Below, piece after piece: positions 28,301 to 36,534 of a stretch of DNA of 64,000 nt. Position 1 is the first letter of the stretch. Every line of letters begins with the position of its first letter. This DNA is from G963665495 sp963677785 (lineage in GTDB: Bacteria; Desulfobacterota; Desulfovibrionia; Desulfovibrionales; Desulfovibrionaceae): NCBI GenBank assembly GCA_963677785.2, contig CAXXDH010000003.1, forward strand, positions 2,728,001 to 2,792,000, given 5' to 3'. The notes beneath the pieces were generated by a model that saw nothing but the letters and a program-made list of their open reading frames with translations, made no database searches and was not told the origin of the DNA. The translations under genes and the position numbers were made by a program.

Positions 28301-28946
28301 CGCCCGCAAGTTCGTTCAAACCCAGGAGCCTAACTTCGCCTATATCGATGGCGATGAAGCAACTCAGGTGGTCGCCAGCTTGACCGATCAGGGATGCTTC
28401 AAGGGCAACCGCATGCAGCAGGTAAAAACGCAAGTCGAAACATTGCAGGAGAAGGTCACTGCCCAGATTGAGATCGAGATTGCCAAGGCCAAGGAAACGG
28501 TCGCTGCCCTCAAAGGTCGTCTCTGTGGCATGGCTGAATTTGACGCATTGAACGGAGATCAGCGGGAACAAGTCACCCGTCCATTTAACGAATTCAACAC
28601 CGCTATTGCGCGTCAGCAGCTCATTGCCGTTATCCGAGACACCCTGCGCCGTTTTGAAGAAAACGATTATCATAGGCTCCTTTGGCAGATGACATCCTGG
28701 GCGCAACCGACACCAACTCCCAAACCCGCGCCGGAACTCAGTGGAACCGCTACGCCGGATGAAGATACCAACCCCACGTCACCCGCAAAGGCAGAACCGC
28801 ACATTGAGTATGTACCCAGCCGCTCGGTGAAAGTCTCCTTTGATAAAGCCTGGCTGGCCGACGAAGCCGACGTGGAAAGTTACCTGAAATCCATGCGCGA
28901 AGCGTTGCTGGATGAAATTCGCAAAGGGAAAAGGATTCAAATATGA
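25398..28946 (+). CDS. brxC: BREX ATPase BrxC
   Basis: 1182 residues, the large P-loop ATPase of type 1 BREX, needed for both methylation and phage exclusion. Walker A is SGFFGSGKSHLLKML near 67. The Walker B segment reads NFFVDEVGQYIAEN near 255. A long C-terminal part has coiled-coil stretches (e.g. TQVETLQEKVTAQIEIEIAKAK). GGGGGAAGAG precedes the ATG. Its stop overlaps the next gene by ATGA. No lesion is seen. Confidence 0.95.
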   Translation: MTLKTIFDKPVDRPIEGVIKADDEASLRLEIEEYVLTNEVEKRLEAFLDAYNNYEGANGVWVSGFFGSGKSHLLKMLALLLENRQIDGTSTLELFLPKCGDNEILRGDLKRAVAIPSKSILFNIDQKADVISKTQIDALLAVFIKVFDEMCGYYGKQGHIAQFERDLDSRGLYENFKSAYESTAGRTWQKGREQALLESKNIAKAYAQATGGDDSSAMGILDKYRSQYRVSIEDFAEQVHAYIERQSPDFRLNFFVDEVGQYIAENVKLMTNLQTIAESMATKCRGRAWVIVTAQEDMGTVVGEMGKQQGNDFSKIQARFANRMKLTSADVAEVIQKRLLMKTEEGTLRLSDIYHVQSNNFKTLFDFADGSQTYRNYQDRDHFIHSYPFIPYQFALFQSAIQNLSQHNAFEGKHSSVGERSMLGVFQQVAIQIGNYEIGQLATFDLMFEGIRTALKSNIQRAIIQAENHLDGPFAIRLLKTLFLVKYVKEFKPTVRNLCVLMLDGFNQDLPKLRQRIEEALRFLEQQTYVQRNGEFYEYLTDEEKDVEQEIKNTEVESSDVAAELEKIIFDHVIKQRKIRYDENGQDYPFSRKLDDRLHGREYELAIHVISPFHENAESESILRMQSMGRDELLVLMPADERLVRDILMYKRTDKYIRQNISITQQEAVKRILTDKGFQNQERYTELQQRVRALMEKAKLVVAGTDIEIGSADAQARLVRGFHELVTRAYPNLRMLRGMAYTENDITKCLKHSQQGLFGNDVTSLAESEQELLAFIQSNNRGGVRTTLKNLLEKFERKPYGWYYAAVLCTLANLCARGKVEVRADGNLLEEDELERALRNTHGHGNVVLEPQVEFTASQVRGLKDFFEDFFDAPPRSSEAKALGKETGAAFEELTHQLTPLAAQASQYPFLNALVPVIEKLKELTGKPYAWYLTELTRQEDALLDMKEGAIDPVRKFMSGPQKGIFDNARKFVQTQEPNFAYIDGDEATQVVASLTDQGCFKGNRMQQVKTQVETLQEKVTAQIEIEIAKAKETVAALKGRLCGMAEFDALNGDQREQVTRPFNEFNTAIARQQLIAVIRDTLRRFEENDYHRLLWQMTSWAQPTPTPKPAPELSGTATPDEDTNPTSPAKAEPHIEYVPSRSVKVSFDKAWLADEADVESYLKSMREALLDEIRKGKRIQI

Positions 28947-29998
28947 TCGAGCGTCTTGAATTGAGAAATTTCACGGTCTTCACCGGCCTTACACTGGAGC
29001 TCTCGCCTAAGATCAACGTGATCATCGGTGAGAACGGCACTGGTAAAACCCATCTGCTCAAGGCTGCCTACGGGCTTTGCGCCGGTGCGCCCCTGTTTAA
29101 GAACAAGCCCAATACCAGCGAAGATGAACTTGAAGCGGCGCTGACGGCTAAACTTCTCCGCCTCTTCATGCCCCTGGACGACAAGCTCGGCAAGATACAT
29201 CGCCAGGGCGCGACCGACCAAGCCTATCTGTCGGCCCGGTTCGCAGGAGGGCAGGAAATAGCCGCGACCTTCTTCAATAACTCGAAAGCTCTGGCCGTCC
29301 AGGATCGCGCCAACTACGAGCAGTACCATGCCGAGGCGGTATTCATCCCAACCAAGGAAGTCCTCTCGTTCATGAAGGGGTTTAACAGTCTGTACGAGAA
29401 ATACGGGCTCTCCTTTGACCAGACCTATCAGGATATCTGCCTGCTGCTGGATCTCCCAGAGGTCCGCCCGGAAACCCTGCACGAAAAATCCAAATGGGCC
29501 ATGGCCGAGATCGAAGGCATCTGCGGCGGCCGTTTCGTTTTCTATGGTGGCGGCAAGGTCACCTTCAAAACTGAGAATGCCGAATACTCAGCAAATGCCA
29601 TGGCTGAAGGTTTTCGTAAAGCGGGCATGCTTTCACGCCTCTTGGAAACTGGGGCTATTCAGCCTGGTGTCAGCGGCCCGCTGTTCTGGGACGAGCCCGA
29701 ATCCAATCTTAACCCCAAGCTGATGAAGCTGCTAGTGCAGATTCTGCTGGAGCTGTCGCGCAACGGCCAGCAAATCATTTTGGCTACTCATGACTATGTG
29801 CTGCTTAAGTGGTTTGATTTGCTCATGGACAAAGGCAAGGATGACCATGTGCGTTTTCATGTACTAAAAACGACTGAAAACGGAGTTATCGCTGAGAGTT
29901 CTGACAGCTATCAAAGACTCCCAACCCACTCCATATCAAACACATTTAGCGACCTTTACGACGAGGAAATCAAACGCTCGCTTGGGACAAATAGATGA
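28943..29998 (+). CDS. AAA ATPase (ABC/OLD-like) inserted in the BREX operon
   Basis: 351 residues. SMC/ABC-type ATPase: N-terminal LELRNFTVFTGLTLELSPKI, Walker A IIGENGTGKTHLLKA near 35, signature-like region FRKAGMLSRLLETG near 225, Walker B PLFWDEPESNLNPK near 250, and the switch His in ILATHDY near 285. This is the AAA_21/AAA_15 layout of defence ATPases. It overlaps brxC and the next gene by ATGA, so the three are translationally coupled. It is not one of the six core type 1 BREX genes. The function is probably as a sensor or regulator of its nuclease-like partner, by analogy with other two-gene ATPase/effector systems. Confidence 0.75.
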   Translation: MIERLELRNFTVFTGLTLELSPKINVIIGENGTGKTHLLKAAYGLCAGAPLFKNKPNTSEDELEAALTAKLLRLFMPLDDKLGKIHRQGATDQAYLSARFAGGQEIAATFFNNSKALAVQDRANYEQYHAEAVFIPTKEVLSFMKGFNSLYEKYGLSFDQTYQDICLLLDLPEVRPETLHEKSKWAMAEIEGICGGRFVFYGGGKVTFKTENAEYSANAMAEGFRKAGMLSRLLETGAIQPGVSGPLFWDEPESNLNPKLMKLLVQILLELSRNGQQIILATHDYVLLKWFDLLMDKGKDDHVRFHVLKTTENGVIAESSDSYQRLPTHSISNTFSDLYDEEIKRSLGTNR

Positions 29999-30498
29999 AA
30001 ACTTTACAAGAAGAAGACTTGCTTTTTGATGTAAGCTCAGCAATCAATGCAGAGAAATTTGATGACGATGCAATTCATGGTGCTGATAGTACGATGAAGC
30101 GTGTGGATATTATCATAGAAGAAAAAAACAAAGTCATCTTTCTTGAAGTCAAAGATCCCGACATACCTGGGGCAACAAACCCGGAAAAGCTAAAACAAAA
30201 TTTGCAAGGTGGAAACCTTATTCCCGAACTTGCAGGTAAATATCGAGACTCGTTGCTATTTACCCACTTCAGGGGAGGTTTTGATAAGCCTATCCATTAC
30301 GTAGTGCTAATCAGCATGGCTTCCTTGGACGACGCCTTAATCCTCAATAAAACGGATGTGCTTAGATCAGCGATTCCGATTTCACACCAGCAGTGGAATC
30401 AGGATTGCGCTGATTCCTGTGTTATCCTTAAACTTGACACATATAAAAAAGTCTTTGGTGACCACTCTGTTTGGCGCGTCAGCGATTACAAGAGTTAA
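29995..30498 (+). CDS. Small nuclease-like protein paired with the ATPase
   Basis: 167 residues. VDIIIEEKNKVIFLEVKDPD near 36-56 has the D-(x)n-E-x-K arrangement of PD-(D/E)XK nucleases, with an earlier acidic residue in DDDAIHGADS. The family is not recognised and it lacks the DUF4435/Toprim look of AriB from PARIS. It is coupled by ATGA to the ATPase upstream and lies two bases before pglX. Codon use is more AT-rich than in brxC. Together with the ATPase it is a candidate embedded effector pair; the nuclease call rests on motif spacing only. Confidence 0.6.
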   Translation: MKTLQEEDLLFDVSSAINAEKFDDDAIHGADSTMKRVDIIIEEKNKVIFLEVKDPDIPGATNPEKLKQNLQGGNLIPELAGKYRDSLLFTHFRGGFDKPIHYVVLISMASLDDALILNKTDVLRSAIPISHQQWNQDCADSCVILKLDTYKKVFGDHSVWRVSDYKS

Positions 30499-30500
30499 GC

Positions 30501-33500
30501 ATGGAAACCGCTAAACTAAAAAAATTCGCCCAGTTTGCCCGGCGTAGTTTGTTGGAGCAGGTCTCTGCTAAGCTGAAACTTGTACTCGCTGAAAACAGCG
30601 CCACCCGGCGTGAACGTGCCGAGGCCGTCAAGAAGCTCGAAGAGGCGATAAAGAGACACGGTAAGGATCAGGTCATTGAGCGAGTGGCTTACATCTGGTT
30701 CAACCGCTTCTGTGCCCTGCGTTTCATGGACGTGAACCGCTATACCCGAATCGGCGTGGTGTCGCCTGCCGATGGGCAGTTCCAGCCCGAAATTCTGGCC
30801 GAAGCCAAGATGGGGCATATCAACGAAGAGATGGTGAAGGACAAGGTTCGGCAGCAGATCTTCTCATTGCTCGATGGCAAAACGCCCAGTAGCGACCCCC
30901 AAGGTGAAGCCTACAGAATGCTGGTGGTAGCGGCCTGCAACTTTTGGAACAAAGCCATGCCCTTTTTGTTCCAACGCATCAATGACTACACCGAGTTGCT
31001 GATGCCTGACGACTTGCTTTCGGGCAACTCCATTCTTGCCTATACCCGCGAGGCAATGACTCCGGATGCCTGCGAGAATGTAGAAGTTATTGGTTGGCTC
31101 TACCAATTTTATATCTCCGAGAAGAAGGACGATGTATTTGCGGGCCTGAAGAAGAACAAGAAGATCACGCCCGAGAACATCCCCGCTGCCACCCAGCTTT
31201 TCACTCCACACTGGATCGTTCGCTACCTGGTGGAGAATTCCCTTGGCCGACTCTGGCTGCTCAACCGACCAGGCTCAAAGCTGGTCGAGCAGATGGACTA
31301 CTATATCAAGCCCGAACAGCCCGAAACGGACTTCCTGCGCATCAGCAAACCAGAAGAGATCAAGATCTGCGACCCGGCCTGTGGCTCCGGACACATGCTC
31401 ACTTATGCCTTTGATCTGCTCTACGCCATCTACGAGGAGGAAGGCCACGAGCCAGCCGAAATCCCTGAAAAGATCCTTACCAATAACCTCTACGGCATCG
31501 AGATCGACGAACGCGCCGGGGAGCTGGCGGCCTTTGCCCTGACCATGAAGGCCCGCGCCAAGCAACGCCGTTTTTTCAACAAGGACGTCAAACCGAACAT
31601 CTGCGTGCTGGAGAATGTCCACTTCGACGAGGGCGAACTGAACAACTACATGGACTTTGTCGGGCGCGACCTGTTCACCATGTCACTGCAAAACACCCTG
31701 TGCCAGTTTGAAGAGGCCGACAACTTCGGCTCCCTGATCCGTCCCGAGGTCACTGACGTGGGCGGCGTGCTCAGGATTCTGGAGTCAAAGAACGTATCAG
31801 GTCATCTGCTACTCAGCTCGACCCACCAAAAAGTACTAAGAATCTTGCGGCAGGCCGATTACCTAAGCCCGAAATACCATGTGCTGATTGCCAATCCGCC
31901 GTATATGGGCGGCAAGGGGATGAATGGAAAGTTATGTGTATGGCTTAAATCAAACGTTCCTACGGCTAATGCAGACCTTTATTCCGCCTTTATGGAAAGA
32001 ATACTACTTAGCCTGCCGCATGGTGGTTTTGCCGGTATGATGACTCCGTTTACTTGGATGTTTCTCAGCTCTTTCACCAACCTTCGAAACCTAATAACTT
32101 CTAAAGTTGAACTTCGGTCACTTGTACGCCCAGAATATCATTCGTTTTTTGAGTCCGCATATGTGCCAATTTGCGCTTTTACAGTATTCGCTAATAATGA
32201 GTCCAGTAGGCGTGGCATATTTATAGATTTGCAGAAATTCTACGGAGCAAATATTCAACCAATAAAAGCACTAGAAGCAATAAATGATTCAAGCTGCAAA
32301 TGGCGATACCTGACTTCCTCTGAGGATTTTCAAAGAATACCTGGGAGTCCAATTGCATATTGGGTGTCCGACGACTTTAGGAGTGCCTTTGAAAGATTTC
32401 CTGCAGTTAGAGATGTGGCTGCCCCACGCGCCGGGTTAGCAACAGGGGATAATTTAAGGTTTCAAAGAGCGTGGCACGAGGTGGCACTATTTAATATAGC
32501 TTTCGATTGCTGTTCAAGCGAGGAAAGTAAAAAGAGAGTGGAGGTTTGGTATCCATGCAATAGTGGTGGTAGTTTTCGAAAGTGGTTTGGAAACAATGAA
32601 GTTGTCGTAAATTGGAAAAATGATGGATTTGAAATAAAAAATTTCAGAGATTCTACTGGAAAATTGAGGTCACGTCCTCAGAACACTAGCTATTACTTTT
32701 CTCCTGGAGTCACATGGACAAAGCTTAGTTCAAGCAACTTTGCAGCGAGGCTGCGTGAATCCGGTTTCATTTTCGATGATACAGGAAGGTCTGCTTTCCC
32801 AGAATCTCAAGAAGATATTCCTCTTCTACTTGCGCATATGTGTTCAAGTGCAGTGAATATGGCCTTGAAAATTTTAAACCCATCGATGAGCGTTACCAGT
32901 GGAGATATAGGGAATTTGCCATTCGTTTTCGAGGCAGGTAAATTAATTAACCCTATTGTACGGCAACTGGTTAATATTTCTAAACGCGACTGGGATTCCT
33001 ATGAAACGTCCTGGGGATTCACAAGACTGCCGCTACTGAATCCTGACTACCGCCAGCCAACACTGGAGGCAACCTATAAGGAACTCCGCGCCCACTGGAG
33101 AGAGATGACACAGGAGATGCAACGGTTGGAGGAAGAAAACAACCGTATCTTCATTGACGCTTACGGCCTGCAAAACGAGTTGAAGCCCGAGGTGCCACTC
33201 AACGAAATCACTCTGACCTGCAACCCCCACTACCGTTACGGTAACGACAAGAGCGAGGACGAGCTGGAGGCACTGCTGATGGCCGACACCATGCGCGAGC
33301 TGGTTTCCTATGCCGTGGGCTGCATGTTCGGCCGCTATGCGCTGGACAAGCCGGGGCTGATCCTGGCCAACCAGGGCGAAACCATCGAGGACTATTTAAA
33401 ACGCGTTCCTGAGCCGAGCTTTGAGGCCGATGATGACAACGTCATCCCCTTGCTTGATGGCGACTGGTTCACAGATGACATCGCCGAACGTTTCCGCAAG

Positions 33501-34022
33501 TTTCTGCGCGTGGCCTTTGGCGAAGAACACTATGAGGAAAACCTCCGGTTCGTCGAGCAGGCCCTGAACATCAAGAGTAAGCGCAATTACTCCATCCGCG
33601 ATTACTTTCTCGGCGAGTTCTATACCGACCATGTGAAGCGCTACAAAAAACGTCCCATCTACTGGATGTTCTCCAGCCCTAAAGGCAGCTTCAACGCGCT
33701 GATCTACCTGCACCGCTATCGCCCGGATACGGTCAGCGTCGTGCTCAACGACTACCTGCGGGAATTCCGCACCAAGCTCACCGCGCACAAGAACCATCTG
33801 GAGACGGTCAGCATCAGTGCCAGCGCCTCCCAGGGCGAGAAAACCAAGGCCCTGAAGGAAATCGAGAAGACCACCAAAATGATCGCGGAGATGGAAGAAT
33901 ACGAGCGCGAAGTGCTCTATCCGTTGGCCACCAAACAGGTGAAGATAGAACTCGACAATGGAGTAAAAAACAACTACCCGCTGCTCGGCGCTGCGTTGAA
34001 AAAAATTACGGGGTTGAGTTGA
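30501..34022 (+). CDS. pglX: BREX adenine methyltransferase PglX
   Basis: 1173 residues. It methylates N6-adenine in the BREX recognition site, marking host DNA. Motif I is CDPACGSGHML near 291 and the catalytic NPPY is ANPPYMGGKGMNGK near 463. The part from about 470 to 830, where the target recognition domain lies, is more AT-rich than both ends, as expected for the exchangeable part. I take the ATG at 30501 (METAKLKKFAQFARR) rather than a longer frame overlapping the previous gene. Confidence 0.95.
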   Translation: METAKLKKFAQFARRSLLEQVSAKLKLVLAENSATRRERAEAVKKLEEAIKRHGKDQVIERVAYIWFNRFCALRFMDVNRYTRIGVVSPADGQFQPEILAEAKMGHINEEMVKDKVRQQIFSLLDGKTPSSDPQGEAYRMLVVAACNFWNKAMPFLFQRINDYTELLMPDDLLSGNSILAYTREAMTPDACENVEVIGWLYQFYISEKKDDVFAGLKKNKKITPENIPAATQLFTPHWIVRYLVENSLGRLWLLNRPGSKLVEQMDYYIKPEQPETDFLRISKPEEIKICDPACGSGHMLTYAFDLLYAIYEEEGHEPAEIPEKILTNNLYGIEIDERAGELAAFALTMKARAKQRRFFNKDVKPNICVLENVHFDEGELNNYMDFVGRDLFTMSLQNTLCQFEEADNFGSLIRPEVTDVGGVLRILESKNVSGHLLLSSTHQKVLRILRQADYLSPKYHVLIANPPYMGGKGMNGKLCVWLKSNVPTANADLYSAFMERILLSLPHGGFAGMMTPFTWMFLSSFTNLRNLITSKVELRSLVRPEYHSFFESAYVPICAFTVFANNESSRRGIFIDLQKFYGANIQPIKALEAINDSSCKWRYLTSSEDFQRIPGSPIAYWVSDDFRSAFERFPAVRDVAAPRAGLATGDNLRFQRAWHEVALFNIAFDCCSSEESKKRVEVWYPCNSGGSFRKWFGNNEVVVNWKNDGFEIKNFRDSTGKLRSRPQNTSYYFSPGVTWTKLSSSNFAARLRESGFIFDDTGRSAFPESQEDIPLLLAHMCSSAVNMALKILNPSMSVTSGDIGNLPFVFEAGKLINPIVRQLVNISKRDWDSYETSWGFTRLPLLNPDYRQPTLEATYKELRAHWREMTQEMQRLEEENNRIFIDAYGLQNELKPEVPLNEITLTCNPHYRYGNDKSEDELEALLMADTMRELVSYAVGCMFGRYALDKPGLILANQGETIEDYLKRVPEPSFEADDDNVIPLLDGDWFTDDIAERFRKFLRVAFGEEHYEENLRFVEQALNIKSKRNYSIRDYFLGEFYTDHVKRYKKRPIYWMFSSPKGSFNALIYLHRYRPDTVSVVLNDYLREFRTKLTAHKNHLETVSISASASQGEKTKALKEIEKTTKMIAEMEEYEREVLYPLATKQVKIELDNGVKNNYPLLGAALKKITGLS

Positions 34023-36520
34023 TGAATGATCGTATCGCCCAAGCCCTGACCAAACTCTTCGACCGGCACCGGATCGTTTTCTGGTACGACGCCAATCAGG
34101 AGTTACGAACCGACTTTGAGGCGCTTCAGCTTCCCGACGTCGAAAAGCTAGAGCTGACCAACAACGAGTACGGCATCAAATACAAACTCCTGCGCGAGCA
34201 GCCAGAACAGAAATTTCTCCTCTACCGTGAGGGGCCTCAGCCCGCTGATCTGGATAACTGGTTGCTGGATGTGCAACTGTCCCAGGGCGAATTTCGCACT
34301 GATCAAGTGGGAATTTGGCTGTCTGAACTGGAGCTTGGGTTGGAGTTCATGGATGTGGTGCAGGCCCATGTAGAGTTCTTTCAGGCTATCAAGCGCAAGG
34401 ATGCTCTCAAGAAGCTGTTGAAAAACGACGACACTCCCGGACAGATTCGTCTGAAAATGTTGGCCGTATGCGCGGGCAGCGAATCGCGTATTGATTCGGT
34501 TTTGGAAAATTTGCTTCAGGAACTGGCCGACGACAGGGATGATAAATACAAGTTGGTCGTCAGATGTGGCCTGGACGGTTTCCTTTGGGAACAGATGACC
34601 CGCTGCTATGGCTACAAGTCCGACGAGCCGGGCATCCGTGATTTTGCCATCGAGCTGTTCAAATCCTGCTACTCCATGGGTACCGATGGCCAGATGAAAC
34701 TGACTGGCGACGCCCTGGTATTTCTTAAGCGCTGGAAGGACAGCCGTCAGTTTGAAAGCGGTTTCGAGACCATCTCGGGAGAATGCGCTGAAGTCATTGG
34801 TATTGAGCAGGATCTGGCCAAGCGAGATTTCCGCGAGTTGATCGAATTGGATTACTTCCGACTGATTGACCAGAAAATCATCAGCGATCTGGTGCAAGCG
34901 GTGACGGCCCAAACGGCCTCCAGCGGAGACGTGGGGATCTGGATTCGGCAACGGCGACAAGGCCATTGGTATCGCGAATACCGGCATCTTTACGAGGCGG
35001 TTGATTACGCCGCTCAGTTTACCTATGCCCTGGGCGAGGCCAAACTCGCCATGGACAGCCTGGCCGAAGGCGTGCAGCGCTACAGCCGCTTCTGGTATCA
35101 GCTCGATCAGCTCTACCGCAAGTTCACCTACCACGTACGCATGTCAGGACAGGCTTCGTTGACGGGTAGCCTGACCGAGCAGATCGAAAACCTCTACTCC
35201 AACAACTACCTGCTGAAGCTGGGCGACCGCTTCCAATCCTTTGTAGCGTCGGCAACAAAGTGGGAAGCTTTCCCGGTACGCAAGCAGAAGGAGTTTTTCG
35301 AGTACTGGGTACGACCTTTCCTGCGCAAGGACAACAAGATTTGCGTGATCATCTCCGATGCCATGCGCTACGAGATCGGCGATGAGCTGTTGAGCCTTAT
35401 CCGCCGGGAAGACAGGTACAGCGCCGAATTGGAACCGGCGCTTTCGATGCTGCCCAGCTACACCCAGCTCGGCATGGCGGCGCTGTTGCCCCACAAAGAA
35501 CTTGCGATTGCCGATAATGAAACCGGCACCGTGCTGGTGGATGGACAAAGCTCCCAGGGAACCGCCAACCGCATCAAGATCCTTGGTCAGGCAATCAATA
35601 AACGAACTACGGCCTGCAAGGCCGACGAGCTGATGGCCATGAAGGGTGACGACTGCCGGGCGCTGGTTCGCGATCATGACGTAATCTACGTTTACCACAA
35701 CCGGATCGACGCCACCGGCGACAAACGGGAATCCGAGGAACGGGTTTTCGAGGCGGTGGAAGAAACCCTGCAGGAGTTAATTCGCCTGATCAAGAAGCTG
35801 ACTGGGGCCAACGCCAAAAACTTGTTGGTGACCTCGGACCATGGTTTCATCTACCAGAATCGCGCCATTGATGATAGCGACTATTCCGGAGTCGATGCCG
35901 AGGGCGACCAGATTCTGTTCCGGGATCGTCGCTTCGTGCTCGGCAAAAGTCTTGTCGATGCATCCAGCCTGCACAAATTCACCTCCGAGCAGCTTGGCCT
36001 GGCCGGTGAGGTGGAGGTACAGATTCCCAAATCGATCAACCGCCTGCGCCTGAAGGGCTCCGGCAGCCGCTTTGTGCATGGCGGCGCGTCGTTGCAGGAG
36101 GTGGTGATCCCGGTGCTCAAGATCAACAAAAAGCGCCAAAGCGATGTCACAGCCGTCGAGGTGGACATCCTGCGCGGAGCCAGCTCGGTGATTACCTCCG
36201 GACAACTGGCGGTGACCATGTACCAGGCCGGTCCGGTGACGGACAAGATTCAGCCTCGTGTGCTGCGGGCTGGCATATTTACTGAGGCAGGCGACTTGAT
36301 CTCCGACAGCCACGACCTGACCTTTGACCTGAGCTCGGATAATCCCCGTGAGCGGGAGCTGCAGGTGCGCTTCGTGCTGACCCGTAAGGCCGATGAAGCC
36401 AATGGCCAGGAGGTTATCCTTCGACTGGAGGAAAAACACGCCGGGACTTCACATTACAAGAAATACAAGTCCCTACGATACTTGATAAGGCGCTCATTTA
36501 CCAGCGACTTCGACTTTTAA
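34022..36520 (+). CDS. pglZ: BREX phosphatase-like protein PglZ
   Basis: 832 residues. The C-terminal half is an alkaline-phosphatase superfamily domain: KICVIISDAMRYEIGDEL near 440, and LVTSDHGFIYQ near 605, with metal-ligand Asp and His. PglZ is required in all BREX types, though its substrate is unknown. The ATG at 34022 shares one base with the stop of pglX (TGATG). Confidence 0.95.
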   Translation: MNDRIAQALTKLFDRHRIVFWYDANQELRTDFEALQLPDVEKLELTNNEYGIKYKLLREQPEQKFLLYREGPQPADLDNWLLDVQLSQGEFRTDQVGIWLSELELGLEFMDVVQAHVEFFQAIKRKDALKKLLKNDDTPGQIRLKMLAVCAGSESRIDSVLENLLQELADDRDDKYKLVVRCGLDGFLWEQMTRCYGYKSDEPGIRDFAIELFKSCYSMGTDGQMKLTGDALVFLKRWKDSRQFESGFETISGECAEVIGIEQDLAKRDFRELIELDYFRLIDQKIISDLVQAVTAQTASSGDVGIWIRQRRQGHWYREYRHLYEAVDYAAQFTYALGEAKLAMDSLAEGVQRYSRFWYQLDQLYRKFTYHVRMSGQASLTGSLTEQIENLYSNNYLLKLGDRFQSFVASATKWEAFPVRKQKEFFEYWVRPFLRKDNKICVIISDAMRYEIGDELLSLIRREDRYSAELEPALSMLPSYTQLGMAALLPHKELAIADNETGTVLVDGQSSQGTANRIKILGQAINKRTTACKADELMAMKGDDCRALVRDHDVIYVYHNRIDATGDKRESEERVFEAVEETLQELIRLIKKLTGANAKNLLVTSDHGFIYQNRAIDDSDYSGVDAEGDQILFRDRRFVLGKSLVDASSLHKFTSEQLGLAGEVEVQIPKSINRLRLKGSGSRFVHGGASLQEVVIPVLKINKKRQSDVTAVEVDILRGASSVITSGQLAVTMYQAGPVTDKIQPRVLRAGIFTEAGDLISDSHDLTFDLSSDNPRERELQVRFVLTRKADEANGQEVILRLEEKHAGTSHYKKYKSLRYLIRRSFTSDFDF

Positions 36521-36534
36521 AGGACGGAGAACCG

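Noticed and set aside
29995..30498. The BREX-embedded pair as the PARIS system (AriA/AriB)
   Set aside because: The ATPase fits loosely, but the second protein is shorter than AriB and shows E-x-K in place of the Toprim/DUF4435 pattern.
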